Below the pieces are notes generated by a model. The model saw only the letters and a list, made by a program, of their open reading frames with translations. It searched no databases and was not told where the DNA came from. The position numbers and the translations under genes were made by a program. From Cornus controversa (lineage: Eukaryota > Streptophyta > Magnoliopsida > Cornales > Cornaceae), in NCBI GenBank assembly GCA_026545225.1, contig CM048845.1:56396033-56460032 (forward strand): DNA of 64,000 nt, read 5' to 3'. Shown here piece after piece: positions 10,316-22,200 of this stretch (its first letter is position 1; each line of letters begins with the position of its first letter).

Positions 10316-11520
10316 ATGACTAGTGATGAGGCTCCTCCCATTCCGGTTCGCGACATCCCTTGGGGTCAATGGGTGACCCGAGACTTCTCCCTGAGTATAT
10401 GGTGGACATTGACGATTTTACTGAGGATCCATACGCAGCTTGGTCTCGTTCTTCCCTCATGAAGCGCCATTTGTTGGGGCTTTTGGTACCAGCAGCTGAG
10501 ATTTACTACCTTAGGCTAGTTCATGTCTTCTACATGAACATGTCCTACATCCTTGAGACCCCAGATACACTACGCACCACTATTGATGGTGTCGCTATTA
10601 CCATCATTGGGTGTCCACATGAGGAACCCAAAGATCTTTACTTGGGAGAGGAGCTCCGCCGGTTTCCCGACATTCCTTCCCACTTTTTTATTTCAGCCAT
10701 GATTTGACACATGTGTCGGGGTCATTTTTCCGATCCTCGCACCAACTCCTACACCACTAAATCTTTGTGCCCGAGGAAATTGTGGTTCTTCGACACAATT
10801 TTCCAATGAAATGCACATCCTCTTGGCCACCGATCAAATCGTCGGGGTGAGTTTTTGAGGGCTTTGTATGCCCTTCATTCAAAATTTTGGTTCTCTTTTC
10901 CGGCTATTATTTGGGGACAGATGTCTTGGGTGTGGTAGTAACTCGTTGATAGGCCCACTCCAAGGATGACTACTGTTAGCCTACCATTTCCATTTCTTGT
11001 CACAACTCTTCTCTATTGCACGCACTTCCACTTTCTCCCCGATGAGATTGCAAGTGAGGTACCCCCTAACTTTACCTTTCAGCGATGGAGTAAGATGCTT
11101 ATCCATATGCTTCTTGTTCCCAATGTCGCTCCTAAGGAAGAAGAGGGCGATCCTATTATGGACGCACTTGAGGGGGAGGAAATTTACATGGCCGAGGCCG
11201 ACTCAGATATTCCTACCATGAGTCGCATCGATTATGACTATTTGGCCACTAGCATAGAGTGTCTTAGTGCCAGGCTCCAGTAGTTGCAAGTGGAGTTTGC
11301 CGAGCATTGCCAACAGACAAATGATTTTCTAGGCACTATCGGTGACGGCATGATTAGTTTGATGCAAAATAACAATCTTACACTTCAGCACCGCCGACAA
11401 ACTGACACACACTTAGATGCAGTTATTGTGGGCCAGCATCAGATCCAGCAGTTGCTTCGGCAGGCGCTTGGCATGATGCTTCTACTTCTGTACCACCACC
11501 GCCGCCACCTACTCAGCCGT
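10316..11520 (+). pseudogene. Decayed env-position ORF of Athila-like element 2
   Basis: It aligns block by block with the ORF at 195-1448: HVFYMNMSYILETPDTL against VFYDHMTYSCTTSDTL, LWFFDTIF against FWFLDTVL, FPAIIWGQMSWVW against IPSLIWGQMFKVW, and LPFPFLVTTLLYC against LPFPFLIAAFLSN. It then has the acidic and coiled-coil tail. Stops and at least one frameshift near 10360 interrupt it; the largest open pieces are 10360-10707 and 10966-11580. Function unknown; it is an element-encoded protein, not a host gene. Confidence 0.75.
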
Positions 11521-13169
11521 AGTTATAGTTTTCCTATTTTTGTTTCTCATTTTGTTTTTTTTTTATTTCCGTATGTATAGTTACAGTCCTAGAACTGTCT
11601 AGTGCCTTGTGGCACTCTATTTTGTTGCTTTTTAAGCAATTCTTTTGTATTCCATAAATTCTGGCATTTGTACTCACACATGTTTGAATTATTGGAATAT
11701 TATCAACATTTTCTTTATCTTTACATTTTATTACCATCTGTTTTATTTATTTGTTTTCTAGTAAATGTATGTTATGTTGGTATGTAGTTGTACTTGTGCG
11801 GGTTTTGATGCCCCCCGTGTCCCATGCATACCCGTGTACCGTGTACCCCCTACCCTAACACGGTTGATGTTTTGACTTTTTGAAACCCATCAACCAGCTG
11901 GTAACATTGTTCTAACTCTTTTTTGTAAACATTGAGGACAATGTTTGATTTAAGTTTAGGGGTAGTATTGTACACTAGCATACACTATTTTTGCCCATTT
12001 TGCATTTTTATTTCATGTTTGCCATGATGTCCTTCTAATTGAGGATGTAATATACATAATGTCATCGATAAATGCAGCTTGTAATTAGGAGTTTTGACAT
12101 TCGAAAATACTTGAACTTTTGAAAATTATATGTTAGGTTAGAACAGTCTATATTTTTGTTTAGTCTTTGTTTTTTTCCAAATTTGTCCTTAACGGCACAA
12201 ACACGAACACATGCATTCAATTGTGGGGGTATACATCATATGAAGAATTTTGAAAACATTTATTTTTATTTGAACTTCTTGAAGAATGTATTGCTTTTGA
12301 CAAATCAAAAGCTAAAAAAAAAAAAAAAAGAAGAAGAGAAAAAGAAAACAAACAAAACAAAATAAATTGGCAATAAGCCTTCTCACTCATTAAATTGGGC
12401 CTTTGTACCTCATGAAACATGGAGTGTTCGCATCTAAAAGGTGTGCAAGGTTAAGCAATAAAGAAACAATTGACTTGTTTAAGTTCATAGCCTAGTTAGC
12501 TCGGTTATTAAGTCTGAGGGGTGTTTTTTCACCCAATGCCCTAAAACCGTCTGGTTTGGGAGTCATTGACCCAACACTGTTACATGGGTTACTAGAAAGC
12601 TTAAAGTACTTAGGCATTGCACGGCCGATTGTGCTTAATGTTTGTAAATATTTTTGCAGTTAGTATTATGTTTTCGTGATCTGTTTTGGAAAGTTGTTTC
12701 TTCTAAGCAGGGATGTTCTATTTATTCTCCATCCACGACAATAAACCACGCATTTAAATGTATGTTCACATTTCAAAGAGGATTTTAGGGTTTGCACTTG
12801 TATGTGTATCGAACTGACCATTATGTTGAGACTATCGCTTAATTCTGACTTTCAAATGGTTATATCTATTGATGTCCATATAACTCCATAATACTTGTTG
12901 CATTTGTCATTTTGAACACCAATAAGGGTATCACTCTTTTCTAGATGATGACTAAGCAAACCACCATTTTTGCATACTTTTGTGAGTTTAGCAAACGTGT
13001 TAAATCCAATGAGACTCCACTCGTCCACTAGACGTGTCTAGGGGTTTAAAAAGCTTGTTGCATTCACTAAATGCAGCCGTGTTTCTCACGAAAGTGAAAA
13101 TAGAGTAGTTGCTTTATTTTATTTCTTTTTGTATTGCTAAGAGATTAGCAATATTTAAGTTAGGGGATA
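11521..13169 (+). other. Non-coding 3' internal region of Athila-like element 2 with PPT
   Basis: There is no gene here. Blocks shared with element 1 are present: CATTGAGGACAATG with AAGTTTAGGGGT (11931-11963), an A-rich tract before GCAATAAGCCTTCTCACTCA (12371-12390), TAAGTCTGAGGGGTG and TTTGGGAGTCATTGACCC (12505-12573), TTTCAAAGAGGATTTTAGGG (12772-12791) and AATACTTGTTGCATTTG (12891-12907). AAGTTAGGGGATA directly before 13170 is the polypurine tract. Confidence 0.6.
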
Positions 13170-14577
13170 TGATAAGCGTTGAATGTTAGACATTCTCGCG
13201 CCTTTACTTTTGTATTATAATCCCATAACGATACATATTGTATAGTTTTTACGTGTTTTTATATTTTTGTTGAATTTAGGTTTAGAATCAGAATTGGGCG
13301 CAATTCGACTCCTTTATAAGTTCAAGAACGCATTCCCATGACCTACCGTGCTTCATGGAAAGTTCATATCAAGGAATAGTGAATGGCGTGTCAAGACCGG
13401 AGACGAAAAACTAAAATTTTGAAGATCTGCAGAACAAGGAGAGATCGATGCATCGAAGTCTCTACTTCGATGCATTGCAGCTTCAATGCATCAAAGTCCC
13501 TACTTCGATGCATCGATCAATCCTGCAGAAGATATTATTTTGCAGATATTTTCTCCAGTTGGCCACTTGTCTCAATTCTTCTAGAAGATGCCTTGGACAA
13601 AAATTCAGTAATATTTTGAACCTCAAATCAGATATATAACTAGAAAATATGTAATAATAGGATATATCACAACTCTTGTAATAGAGAGCATATATAGAAT
13701 TCTAGAGAGAGAAATTGAAGTTCTAGAGAGGGAAAGCTTCAAAGAGGGCTTTGTAAGGCCTTGAAAACCATTTTGAGCATGGGACCATCTCTGTCTGTGG
13801 AGTGCTTCCGGCCCACCATGATCAACTAATCCTTCTCTAGGGTTTTGGCAAACCCTAGTATTGTAAATATGTTCTAACTTCAATGAATTGAGAATTTTTA
13901 TGTATTTTTGTGTATATGTCTCTTGCCTAAAGCCTTATATCAATATAAGTTTACAATTTCTTCATGTTTCATATGTTGTAATTTATCTTCTTGTCTTAGA
14001 ATGTTTAAATTCCTTACATAATCTTCAAACACTTGTAAGTTTTACAAGGACTACAAGTGATGGCTTGAGACTAGTTTTCACTACAACATGCATAGCTAGA
14101 TTTGCATAGTCCATGCTTAGAGACAGTGATTTAGCTACACTTAGGTAATTAGGTAAGTAGGTAGGTAGAGAAATCACACTTATCAAAGATGGATTATAGT
14201 ATACTAAGGTGTGTGCATTCTCTTGGTGATGTTGTTGTATGTGGGACTTATCGATCAACACGTCATTTAGTACACACTTGCATGAATTCCCCTAATTTAT
14301 TATAAGTGTGACATACTACGAGGTTAGTGGTGAAGTCTCAACTCTAGTCCTTAACTCTTCTCTCAAACTTTGTATTTTAATTATCTTTTATGTTTTCAAA
14401 GTAGAGTAAGAAAACAGCCAACACCCGGTTGTGATTTAAACAAGAACCAACCCTCAACCTTTAGTGAATTATTCCTACATAGTCTCTGTGATATCGACAC
14501 CCTCAACTTAGAGCCTTATCCTTCAAGAATTCGTTCTATTGCGAGTGGTAAATTATAAATTACGAGTAGCGCTATCA
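13170..14577 (+). repeat. 3' LTR of Athila-like element 2
   Basis: It starts TGATAAGCGTTG and ends AGCGCTATCA, 1408 bp, with TG...CA ends. Start and end motifs match those of the LTR at 3266-4698 in order and spacing (TTGGCCACTTG, GATATCGACACCCTC, ATTGCGAGTGGTAAATTAT). A palindrome cluster lies at 13445-13527. The target duplication cannot be checked because no 5' LTR is seen. Confidence 0.8.
13445..13527. repeat. CTTCGATGCATCGA-type palindrome cluster in LTR 2
   Basis: ATCGATGCATCGAAG (13444), ACTTCGATGCATTG (13464), CTTCAATGCATCAAAG (13481) and ACTTCGATGCATCGAT (13502) lie within 83 bp, followed by CCTGCAGAA and then TTGGCCACTTG. The flanking words are those that follow the palindromes in the LTR of element 1, but the palindrome word is different. 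Confidence 0.9.
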
Positions 14578-15289
14578 GACACAACAACATATGTGCCGAA
14601 CACACGCAACATTCATTACTTAACAGACACTTTGCCACGCATGGTATATCCAACATTAACAGAACTCATGCAATGACAAACACTCTGCCACCCATGTTAC
14701 ATCCTAACGTGAACATAACTAATGCAATGAAATCTTGCATCACACACCTTCAATTTTCATTCAATTTTTCTAACAGAAAGAACAAAGGAAAAATTGCTTC
14801 TATGTTGAAAATAAATCTATACTAAGGACGGGAAATCTAACAACATGAAATTACAGGACATGGATATGTAAAGTACAAAGGAAAGTAAATGAAATTGAAG
14901 TTGTTGATTATGTAGATGTTGAACATCTTCCAATATTCAGAACTTGTATTTATACAAATGTGATAGCAGATATTTTCTACCATAATTGCTTGGCAGTTTC
15001 TTTGTTAACAACATTTTTTGCCATAACTGTTTGGTAATTATTTTTAACCATGAGTGATGTCTTGAATAATTACCATTTGTCACCACTCTCACATGCTATA
15101 ACTGCCATAGGGTTACCAAAGTGCCATGTCATCATCATGTGGGATCCAATCACCATTTTCGGTTAGAGGATTTGTTGAGGTGCAAACATTAGACTCTTCT
15201 CAATAAATGGACCTTCTTCAATTTCTGCCCATTTTTTAATTTCTTACAAAATTTTCAGATTATCAAAAAATGTTTATATTCTCTATTTT
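14578..15289. other. AT-rich spacer with a two-copy imperfect repeat
   Basis: No gene is visible. A 54-bp unit occurs twice with several differences (starting ACAGACACTTTGCCACGC at 14622 and ACAAACACTCTGCCACCC at 14676, each ending near ATGCAATGA). The remainder is AT-rich sequence without recognisable features. Confidence 0.55.
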
Positions 15290-15798
15290 TTTTCAAGGTT
15301 GAATAACTCTGACCTTACTTGAGATTTGTCTTATTATCTCTCAGATGAAACTTTTTTCATAACTACTCTGACCTCCCCTGTCAGAATTTTACCATATGTT
15401 AAATTATCGTTTTGCCCTCTTTAACAATTATGTGTATGATGACCTCATCAAAAAAATTCAAAATGTCAAAAATGCCAACAAGATTTCTAAAATCCCAATA
15501 TAAATTATTACAATATATATACACATATACCATCACATGTATTGTTCACCTTCACAAACAAACCCACCCTGCTATTGTGTAGCCTAAACCCTAGCTGTCG
15601 ATAACCCAAACCACCATTCCTGACTTTCACATCATCACCCTCACACCCAAATCAAAATTATTACCAAACAAACCCTTACCCTACCGTCGCACCCACCAAA
15701 ACCCATCACTATAGTGCGAACTACTGGCATAATCCCTTAAAGTAGAGTGCTTGTTTAGACATGGGGAAAAATGTCACTTATACAACCAATTTTGTGCA

Positions 15799-16104
15799 TC
15801 AGAAATATAGCCCATAACCCAAAAAAATACAAAATTGAAAACTATTTTCACAAACCCAAACCTCTATCACTTTGCCTATTGTTAACTCTTGTCGCCGGAA
15901 TCCATCTCCATCTTTTTTAGATGTCGTTTCTCCCATTGTTTTCATAATCAGTGTGTCACAGATGCCATCACTCAGTGACTCACCGCCATAATTATAACTG
16001 ATCGTCATTGGTGACAAGGTAATTTTTTTTGAAATGGGGACCATATCAAACGATAATGATGTTATCGAAACAACTATAACTGCTATTCGCCAATACCACC
16101 ACAA
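15799..16104. other. Unique-looking spacer, no recognised gene
   Basis: A 101-codon minus-strand frame spans this stretch, but it has no recognisable motif, has low complexity at both ends, and lies between repeat features. I do not consider it a gene. Confidence 0.3.
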
Positions 16105-16109
16105 TATAA

Positions 16110-16754
16110 GGCCATCCGTTGTAGGGCTCTCTGCATGGGCTCTTTACAATTCAATTGGGGAGAACTAAGTCAACGTTTTGAGCTGATGTGGCTCTTTCCA
16201 ATTGTAGAGATTCTAGTCCTCTGGTATGGTACCTCTCTATATTATTACTTTAATTTTTTTTATAGACATTATATATTTTTCCCACAAATAAAGAAATAAA
16301 ATAAAAATACATTACAAATTTTCTCACAAATAAATAAATAAAATAAAAAACATTATATATCACCATTCTCTTGATCTAATTCTATTATTTTAAATATTTT
16401 CTTCTCACAAAATAATTATATGTTACATTATTAACTAATTTTATAATTTGATATATATAATCATATTTAAAACATTTTTTTTTATTTAAAACAATTGATT
16501 TCAATACAATTCTAATTAAAATAGAATTTGAATAGAGAAAGATAGAGATAGAGAGAGAGTGAAAGCCGAGAGAAAGAGAGAGAAGAGAAATTAAATAAAT
16601 AAATAAAAAATGGGGCCCGAATGTGCTCTTTACATGAGTCCTATATGTAGAGAGCCTGCAAACTAAAAAATACATGGGGACCGTATTTGAGCGAGCCCCA
16701 TACCATCTCAAAATAATATTTGCATTTGTTGTAGAGAGCCTACAACGGATGCCC
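16110..16754. mobile_element. Tourist-like (PIF/Harbinger) non-autonomous element, 645 bp
   Basis: The left end reads GGCCATCCGTTGTAGGGCTC and the right end, reverse-complemented, reads GGGCATCCGTTGTAGGCTCT, a terminal inverted repeat of about 24 bp with two or three differences. The element is flanked on both sides by TAA (16107-16109 and 16755-16757), the expected 3-bp PIF/Harbinger duplication. The interior is AT-rich and GA-rich with no ORF that looks real. Confidence 0.75.
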
Positions 16755-16839
16755 TAAGGCAGTCTTGTTCATTACTTTTTGGCACCGTACCGTACCTCCA
16801 TCACCACTTTCACAATAAGTTTTGAAGGTTGTGAGAGAT

Positions 16840-17870
16840 CCTTTTTTTGGCGGTTGTTACTCTTGTTCCCATCAGGAGAAATCCGACGAAGTAGTGGCTT
16901 TAGCGAGACAAGAGGGAAATGATATAAAGACGTTCGGTGAGGGTTGCTTCCTTGATCCAGATTGTGAAGGACATGTTCAATTGTAGCAAATTTTGGGTAG
17001 GTGCTGCATCGAACACTAGTGGTTGTTTCTTGTTGTAAGTGAAAGCAACGAAAGACTTAAGTTCAAAAATGGCAAATGAATCCACCTCCACTGGAATAGG
17101 TATGGAACCTTGGGCACCCCTTACTCCATTCCCTCTTATGAGTCTGGAATGGTGGGGCGAGAACTCCCAGATCCGGCGCTTTTTCAGCATTTTCTCCTTC
17201 GGTCGAGGAGAATACAACAGCAAGATGAATTCTCAATTAACTAACAAGGAGGAAAAGAGAGGCCATCGGTACCCCAAGTGAAGGGGAAGGGGAATCACTC
17301 CTTCATACTCTTCTCGCGTGGCACCATTCCTTAAGAATGTCCCCAGAGGTAGTCTAATCACTGAGATGACGAGCTTTACTGAGCGAGAGGCATTAGTCCG
17401 AAGTGGCTCACCAGCGATCATACCATTGAATAGGTTTCCCATGACTCGTACATAAATCGGTGCAGGGATCATGGTTCCAAGGACATCGGTCACAAGAATA
17501 GTAGCCATAAGTTGGCCAATACAACATACACTAGGGTTTTCCTAAAATGAGAGGAGGACCCACAGCGAAAGCATTGAAGCCCAATGTACCTTTTATCTCC
17601 CTCTCATGCCATCCTTTTCCCACCTAAAAAGATACCGTACTTGTTGACTTCTTTCGACTGCTAGCTAAACGGAACTCGCCGCTGCCCGACAAAAAGAGTG
17701 AAAGGCGGGTGAGGGGAAGACTCGCTAGTATTGGTTAGATCGGGGAGAGCGGAAGGAGAGTCAACTTCAATGAAGACTGTATAGCCTTAACTACCTATTT
17801 GCCAACAATTCCGCAAGCCTTTTTAAAGAAGGTCCAAAGAGCGATCAACCAAAAAAAGGAAAAATATTTG
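16840..17870. other. Mitochondrial-like DNA insertion (candidate NUMT)
   Basis: The base composition and style differ from the surroundings (longer GC-richer stretches, few A/T runs). On the minus strand, about 17050-17015, the peptide FVAFTYNKKQPLVFDAAP closely resembles a segment near the N-terminus of the plant mitochondrial cytochrome c maturation protein CcmFN. A further open minus-strand frame (17508-17233) and the stretch 17640-17790 (CTAAACGGAACTCGCCGCTG) look like plant mitochondrial intergenic sequence from memory. No full organelle gene is present. Boundaries are approximate. Confidence 0.5.
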
Positions 17871-17910
17871 AGAGGCAGAGAAACAGAAATTGAGTAATAA
17901 GAGTTAATAC

Positions 17911-17916
<6 letters not shown>

Positions 17917-17948
<32 letters not shown>
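17917..17948. repeat. (GA)16 microsatellite
   Basis: An uninterrupted run of GA dinucleotides, 32 bp. Confidence 0.95.
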
Positions 17949-17953
<5 letters not shown>

Positions 17954-18426
17954 GAGAAAATCGCATAAATGTTTTTGTTAAAATGGTGGAAGCTCTCGTT
18001 GTGAGTGTGATCACCAAAGAAGAGAGAAATAGAGGGGTAGTTTTGCCAAAATATAAGTGGTTAAAATGGTCATTTTATTATTTCAAGGATAGTTTTGACA
18101 TTTAGAAAGAATTAACTAACATAAGGGTGATCGAAGATATTTGGACAAACTTTAAGGGAGGTTGACTATCATTTTACAAAAAGTTTTAGCCAAACGATAA
18201 TAAGAGAAACTTCATGCGAGGTCAAAAATATTCACCCACTTTTTTTTTTTAAATATGTATTTTTTTTGTTTATTATTTAGATTTTCTCGACACAATTTAG
18301 AGTTACCAAAAATTTCTTGAAATTACCAAAAAAAAAAAAAAAACTGTTCTCTATTTTTTATTTTTAAAACAAGCTCAACATTTTTGCTCAGGCACAACAT
18401 AATCAAGAGCCTCACTTAAACACTTA

Positions 18427-18799
18427 GAGCTAGTTTGATATGCATGAATGAAATGGAATGAGAATGAGAATGAGAATAGAATAGAATGGAATGACCATTC
18501 TCATTCAAATGTTTGGCTGTAGATAGAGAATGATATAAGAATGAAATAATAATACATTTCAACATACTATACTTTTTCATATAAAACATAATCAGTTTTA
18601 AAAATGGAACATTTGGCCAACTTTAATTTAATTATCATGTGAAAAAAAAAATTACCCATTCAATTAAAACTTTCTAAATCAAGATATAATCTGTCTTTTT
18701 CTTCTAATCAAGATTAATATAATCCAAAAAAAAAAATTAATACTTTATTAAAAACTGAAAGTGATAAAACAAGAACCTTACTTTTTCTTTTATAATTTA

Positions 18800-18844
<45 letters not shown>

Positions 18845-19080
18845 TTGTAAAAGAGAGAGATAAATAATGAAAAGAGATGGGATGATTTTAATAATGAGTG
18901 AAAATTGAATAATCATTCTATAACTCAAGCAATGGAATAATTTTGTTGGAATGAGCATTCTAAGGGAATGATTTGAAATAATCATTTCATTTCTAATGTA
19001 ACACAACAAACGAGAGAAAGAGAATCAGAGGTAGAATGACCATTTCATTCTATTTCCATTCCTGCGTACCAAACGAAGCA
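18427..19080. mobile_element. Tourist-like non-autonomous element with TTA duplication, 654 bp
   Basis: The left end GAGCTAGTTTGATATGCATG pairs with the reverse complement of the right end, TGCTTCGTTTGGTACGCAGG, and both continue into GAATG/GGAATG-rich sequence, giving long imperfect terminal inverted repeats. TTA flanks both sides (18424-18426 and 19081-19083). No coding capacity. A (TA)n run of about 39 bp lies inside (18803-18841). The element ends about 150 bp before the PPR start codon, so it may lie in that gene's promoter. Confidence 0.7.
18803..18841. repeat. (TA)n microsatellite
   Basis: An uninterrupted TA dinucleotide run inside the Tourist-like element. Confidence 0.95.
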
Positions 19081-19235
19081 TTACACTATGAAGTTCAAGT
19101 CTCATAGTTGACCCAGAAAAGTGTCTAAGCATGTATGTTCCCAAGCCAACTCTGAAATCTAAACGCACATTCTTTTCATAAAGCCCAATTTTAGTCACTC
19201 CTGGCTCCAAACCACGAGACCAATTTCGATCAAAG

Positions 19236-22200
19236 ATGGCACTCATCACCTTTACTAGGAGGCTCCCAAGAACACACTGCCAACTCTTCCTGCCCTACAT
19301 CCTTACCTTGACTATTCACCCACTAGCTCCTCCTCCTCCTCCTCCTCATACCTCACAACAGACTGTACACTATTTAACTTCGACATTTCATCGAACATGT
19401 CTCGTCCCCTGTCATTCCCTCCAAAACAGCCCCCATTTCTCTACACTCCAAACCAACCACAATCAAAGTCTTAATAAGCCAGTCGATTTTGAGGAATTCA
19501 AACCCGAAACCCATCAACAAAACCAACTGGGTATCCATGAACTGGTTCAGTTACTCAAGAATGCCGAAGGTTTTGTTTCAGAAGAAGAAGCCATTGCTTT
19601 TCTTGATGATTCCTGCGTCGAACTGAATAAAGATTTGATTCATTCGACGATTTGGGCAGTGAGAGGTGAATGGAAATTGGCATTCTTGGTCTTCAAATGG
19701 GGCGACAGATGGGGTTGTAATGATGAAAAAACTTGTTGTTTGATGGTTTGGGTATTGGGTAATCATAAAAAGTTCAATACTGCTTGGTGCTTGATTCGTG
19801 ACTTGCATCGGTCTTCCGTGGATACACGAGCAGCTATGCTTATTATGATTGATAGGTAACATTCAGCTTTTCTACACCTCCGAATACAACAAACTCTATG
19901 ATATTTTCTTTGGTTTAAATTTCGATGCATTAGTGAACAGGCTTACATAATGCAACATAAACCTAGTTTTTTTGCTTTGGGGTTTTGAAGTGGTGTAGAT
20001 GGTGAGAGACATATATATCGTTGTTACTACAATGTCTTACTCTTTTAATCTCAAAACTTGATCCTTCATTCTTTGTCTCTCTTAAACTATAGGGAGGAGG
20101 AAACTTAGTGTTGGATTTGTTTTATTATGCCATTTTTTTAATGATTTTTTGTGTGTCCGGAGCCCTGAAATAAATGTGTTCCTGTTAAGCTTACCTAGCT
20201 TAAGGCATTGTTGCAGATTTTGAATATTCCGAAAACTCACTACTTTGAGTAGCTACATGAAACCATATTGTCCATCATAATTAAACAATTACAGAGTAAT
20301 GTGTGTGTAACCAGATTAATGAGGTTGAAAATATGCTTCATCTTTTTATAAAAGCTTTGTTCCATGTCCTTAGGTTTTTTTATCATCGTCGACATCGTCT
20401 TCGTTCTCATTGCCTTTATCCGATATGAATGAGGTCTGCCATATGAATTCTCCTTTTCCTTTCTTTTCTAATTACTTCCTCACATGTTAGTTTTGGTTGG
20501 TCTTTGTCTCTTACCTTCTATACAAGTAATCTTTCTTTTCTTACTGATTCATCGACAGGTCTACAAAATGCTATATATATCAATACCACCCAAGTTTATT
20601 TTCTCTTATCTTATTACTAAATACTAATATAGGCCAGTCTTAATTTTTCTCACAGGTTGATTACTAAGCCTATTTCTTTTGGCAACTCCTATCATCTATC
20701 TCAACATTCTCATTTCAGCTACATGAATGCGAGTTGCTCTTGTTTCTTTTTTAACACCCAACATTCTGCTCCATATAAGATACTTGGCTTAATAACCATC
20801 CTACTGAATTTTCCTTTCAATTTATTTGATGTTCATTTATCACATAGTATGCAACTAGCCTGTTACCATTTTATCCAATATGGTTGAATCCTACTGATTA
20901 CATTAGTATCTAACCTTCGTTCTTTTGTATTATTGATCCTAAATATCGGAAATGGTTATTTTGAGTAATCTTTTGGTTCTAACATTATTATATTTATATT
21001 TTCTTTCTTACTTTATAAAATTTGCATTCCACATACTTTATTTAGTCTTGCTAATTTTTGAGCCTTTTGCTTCTAATATATTTATCTATGTTTCTAATTT
21101 TATTGGTTTATCTATTTCAACATATTTTTTATTTTGTTTTAATTTAAGTCTAACTTTTGAAGTCCCATATTGCCGGCTATTCTGTAATAACTGAATAAAA
21201 TTTGAAATACACATACTCCCTGTTATTCCATAATTCTTGATTTCATTTGTATGGCTTACGAATCTTTTATATGGTTGGACACCACATGGCATGAGATGGC
21301 CCTCTCTTTCCTCGGCATTCGAAAAAAACAACCTGGCCTGAAAATGCTGACTTCTCATTCTTTTCTACTAGTTTCTGTTTCCTTGTTTTTGAAAATTTCT
21401 GTCATTATTCTGCTTCAAAAATCATGAACTAGAAGGCTGTCTGAATTGTTTCCTTTATATTGCTTTTGAGTAGAATGCTCATAGAACAAACATTTTTGGG
21501 AGTTTCGGGAAACTTCTTCTTTGTTTTCTTTGTAGTACTTTTACGCAGTTCTGAGAGAAAAAGGAGAGGTTGCCACCCACTTCAACTTTGTTCTCAAAAT
21601 GTGTGTTTGTGAGAGAGCGAGCGAGCTGGCCTATCTTCTTCAAATTAGATAGAAACTGTATTTAGGTTTCACAACAGTTCTAGGTTTGTTGATTTCAAAA
21701 CTCCAATCTTACAAATAGTAATTCAAATTATGGTTCTTGTTTACCCTTTTTTTTGTTTTTAACATTTAATATTTTTGTTTTGACAGCTATGCAGCTGCAA
21801 ATGATCCAGGCAAGGCTATGCAAACGTTCCAAATAATGGAGAAGTTCAGAATGACTCCTGATCTGAAAGCATTCTATGCACTCTTAAATACTCTCTGCAA
21901 ACATGGAAACATTGAAGAGGCTGAAGAGTTTATGTTTCTAAATAAGAAGCTCTTCCCCTTGGAAATTGAAGGCTTCGACATAATTCTAAATGGCTGGTGT
22001 AATATATCTCTTGATGTATTTGAAGCTAAGAGAGTCTGGAGACAAATGTCCAAGTGCTGTATTACGCCAAATGCAACTTCATATACCCACATGATCTCCT
22101 GCTTCTCAAAGGTCGGGAACCTCTTTGACTCACTAAGACTGTACGATGAAATGAAGAAAAGGGGCTGGGTCCCGGGACTTGAGGTTTACAATTCTTTGAT

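Larger units (their letters stand above)
8437..14577 (+). mobile_element. Athila-like Ty3/gypsy retrotransposon 2, internally deleted, with 3' LTR
   Basis: The order is gag C-terminus and protease (8437-9470), leader and env-position ORF (9480-11520), a non-coding 3' region, PPT and 3' LTR ending at 14577. Reverse transcriptase, RNase H and integrase are absent between protease and the ORF, so a large internal deletion occurred. No 5' LTR is visible. Compared with element 1, its ORF carries more stops and frameshifts, so it is older. The two belong to the same broad family but to different subfamilies. Confidence 0.8.
15290..18240. mobile_element. Possible large element with imperfect terminal inverted repeats
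   Basis: The roughly 100 bp from 15296 (GAATAACTCTGACCTTACTT, then CTTATTATC, AACTTTTT, TGACCTCCC) resemble the reverse complement of the roughly 110 bp ending at 18235 (GAATATTTTTGACCTCGCAT, CTCTTATTATCG, AACTTTTTGTAA, CAACCTCCC). The inverted pair encloses a Tourist-like element and a mitochondrial-like segment. No transposase is visible and the target duplication is unclear in the poly-T flanks, so this may instead be two solitary copies of a small element in opposite orientation. Confidence 0.35.

Noticed and set aside
17039..17281. 80-codon plus-strand frame in the mitochondrial-like segment
   Set aside because: The antisense frame carries the CcmFN-like peptide; the plus frame has no similarity I recognise.
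19578..19862. Minus-strand frame over PPR exon 1
   Set aside because: Antisense shadow of a well supported coding exon.
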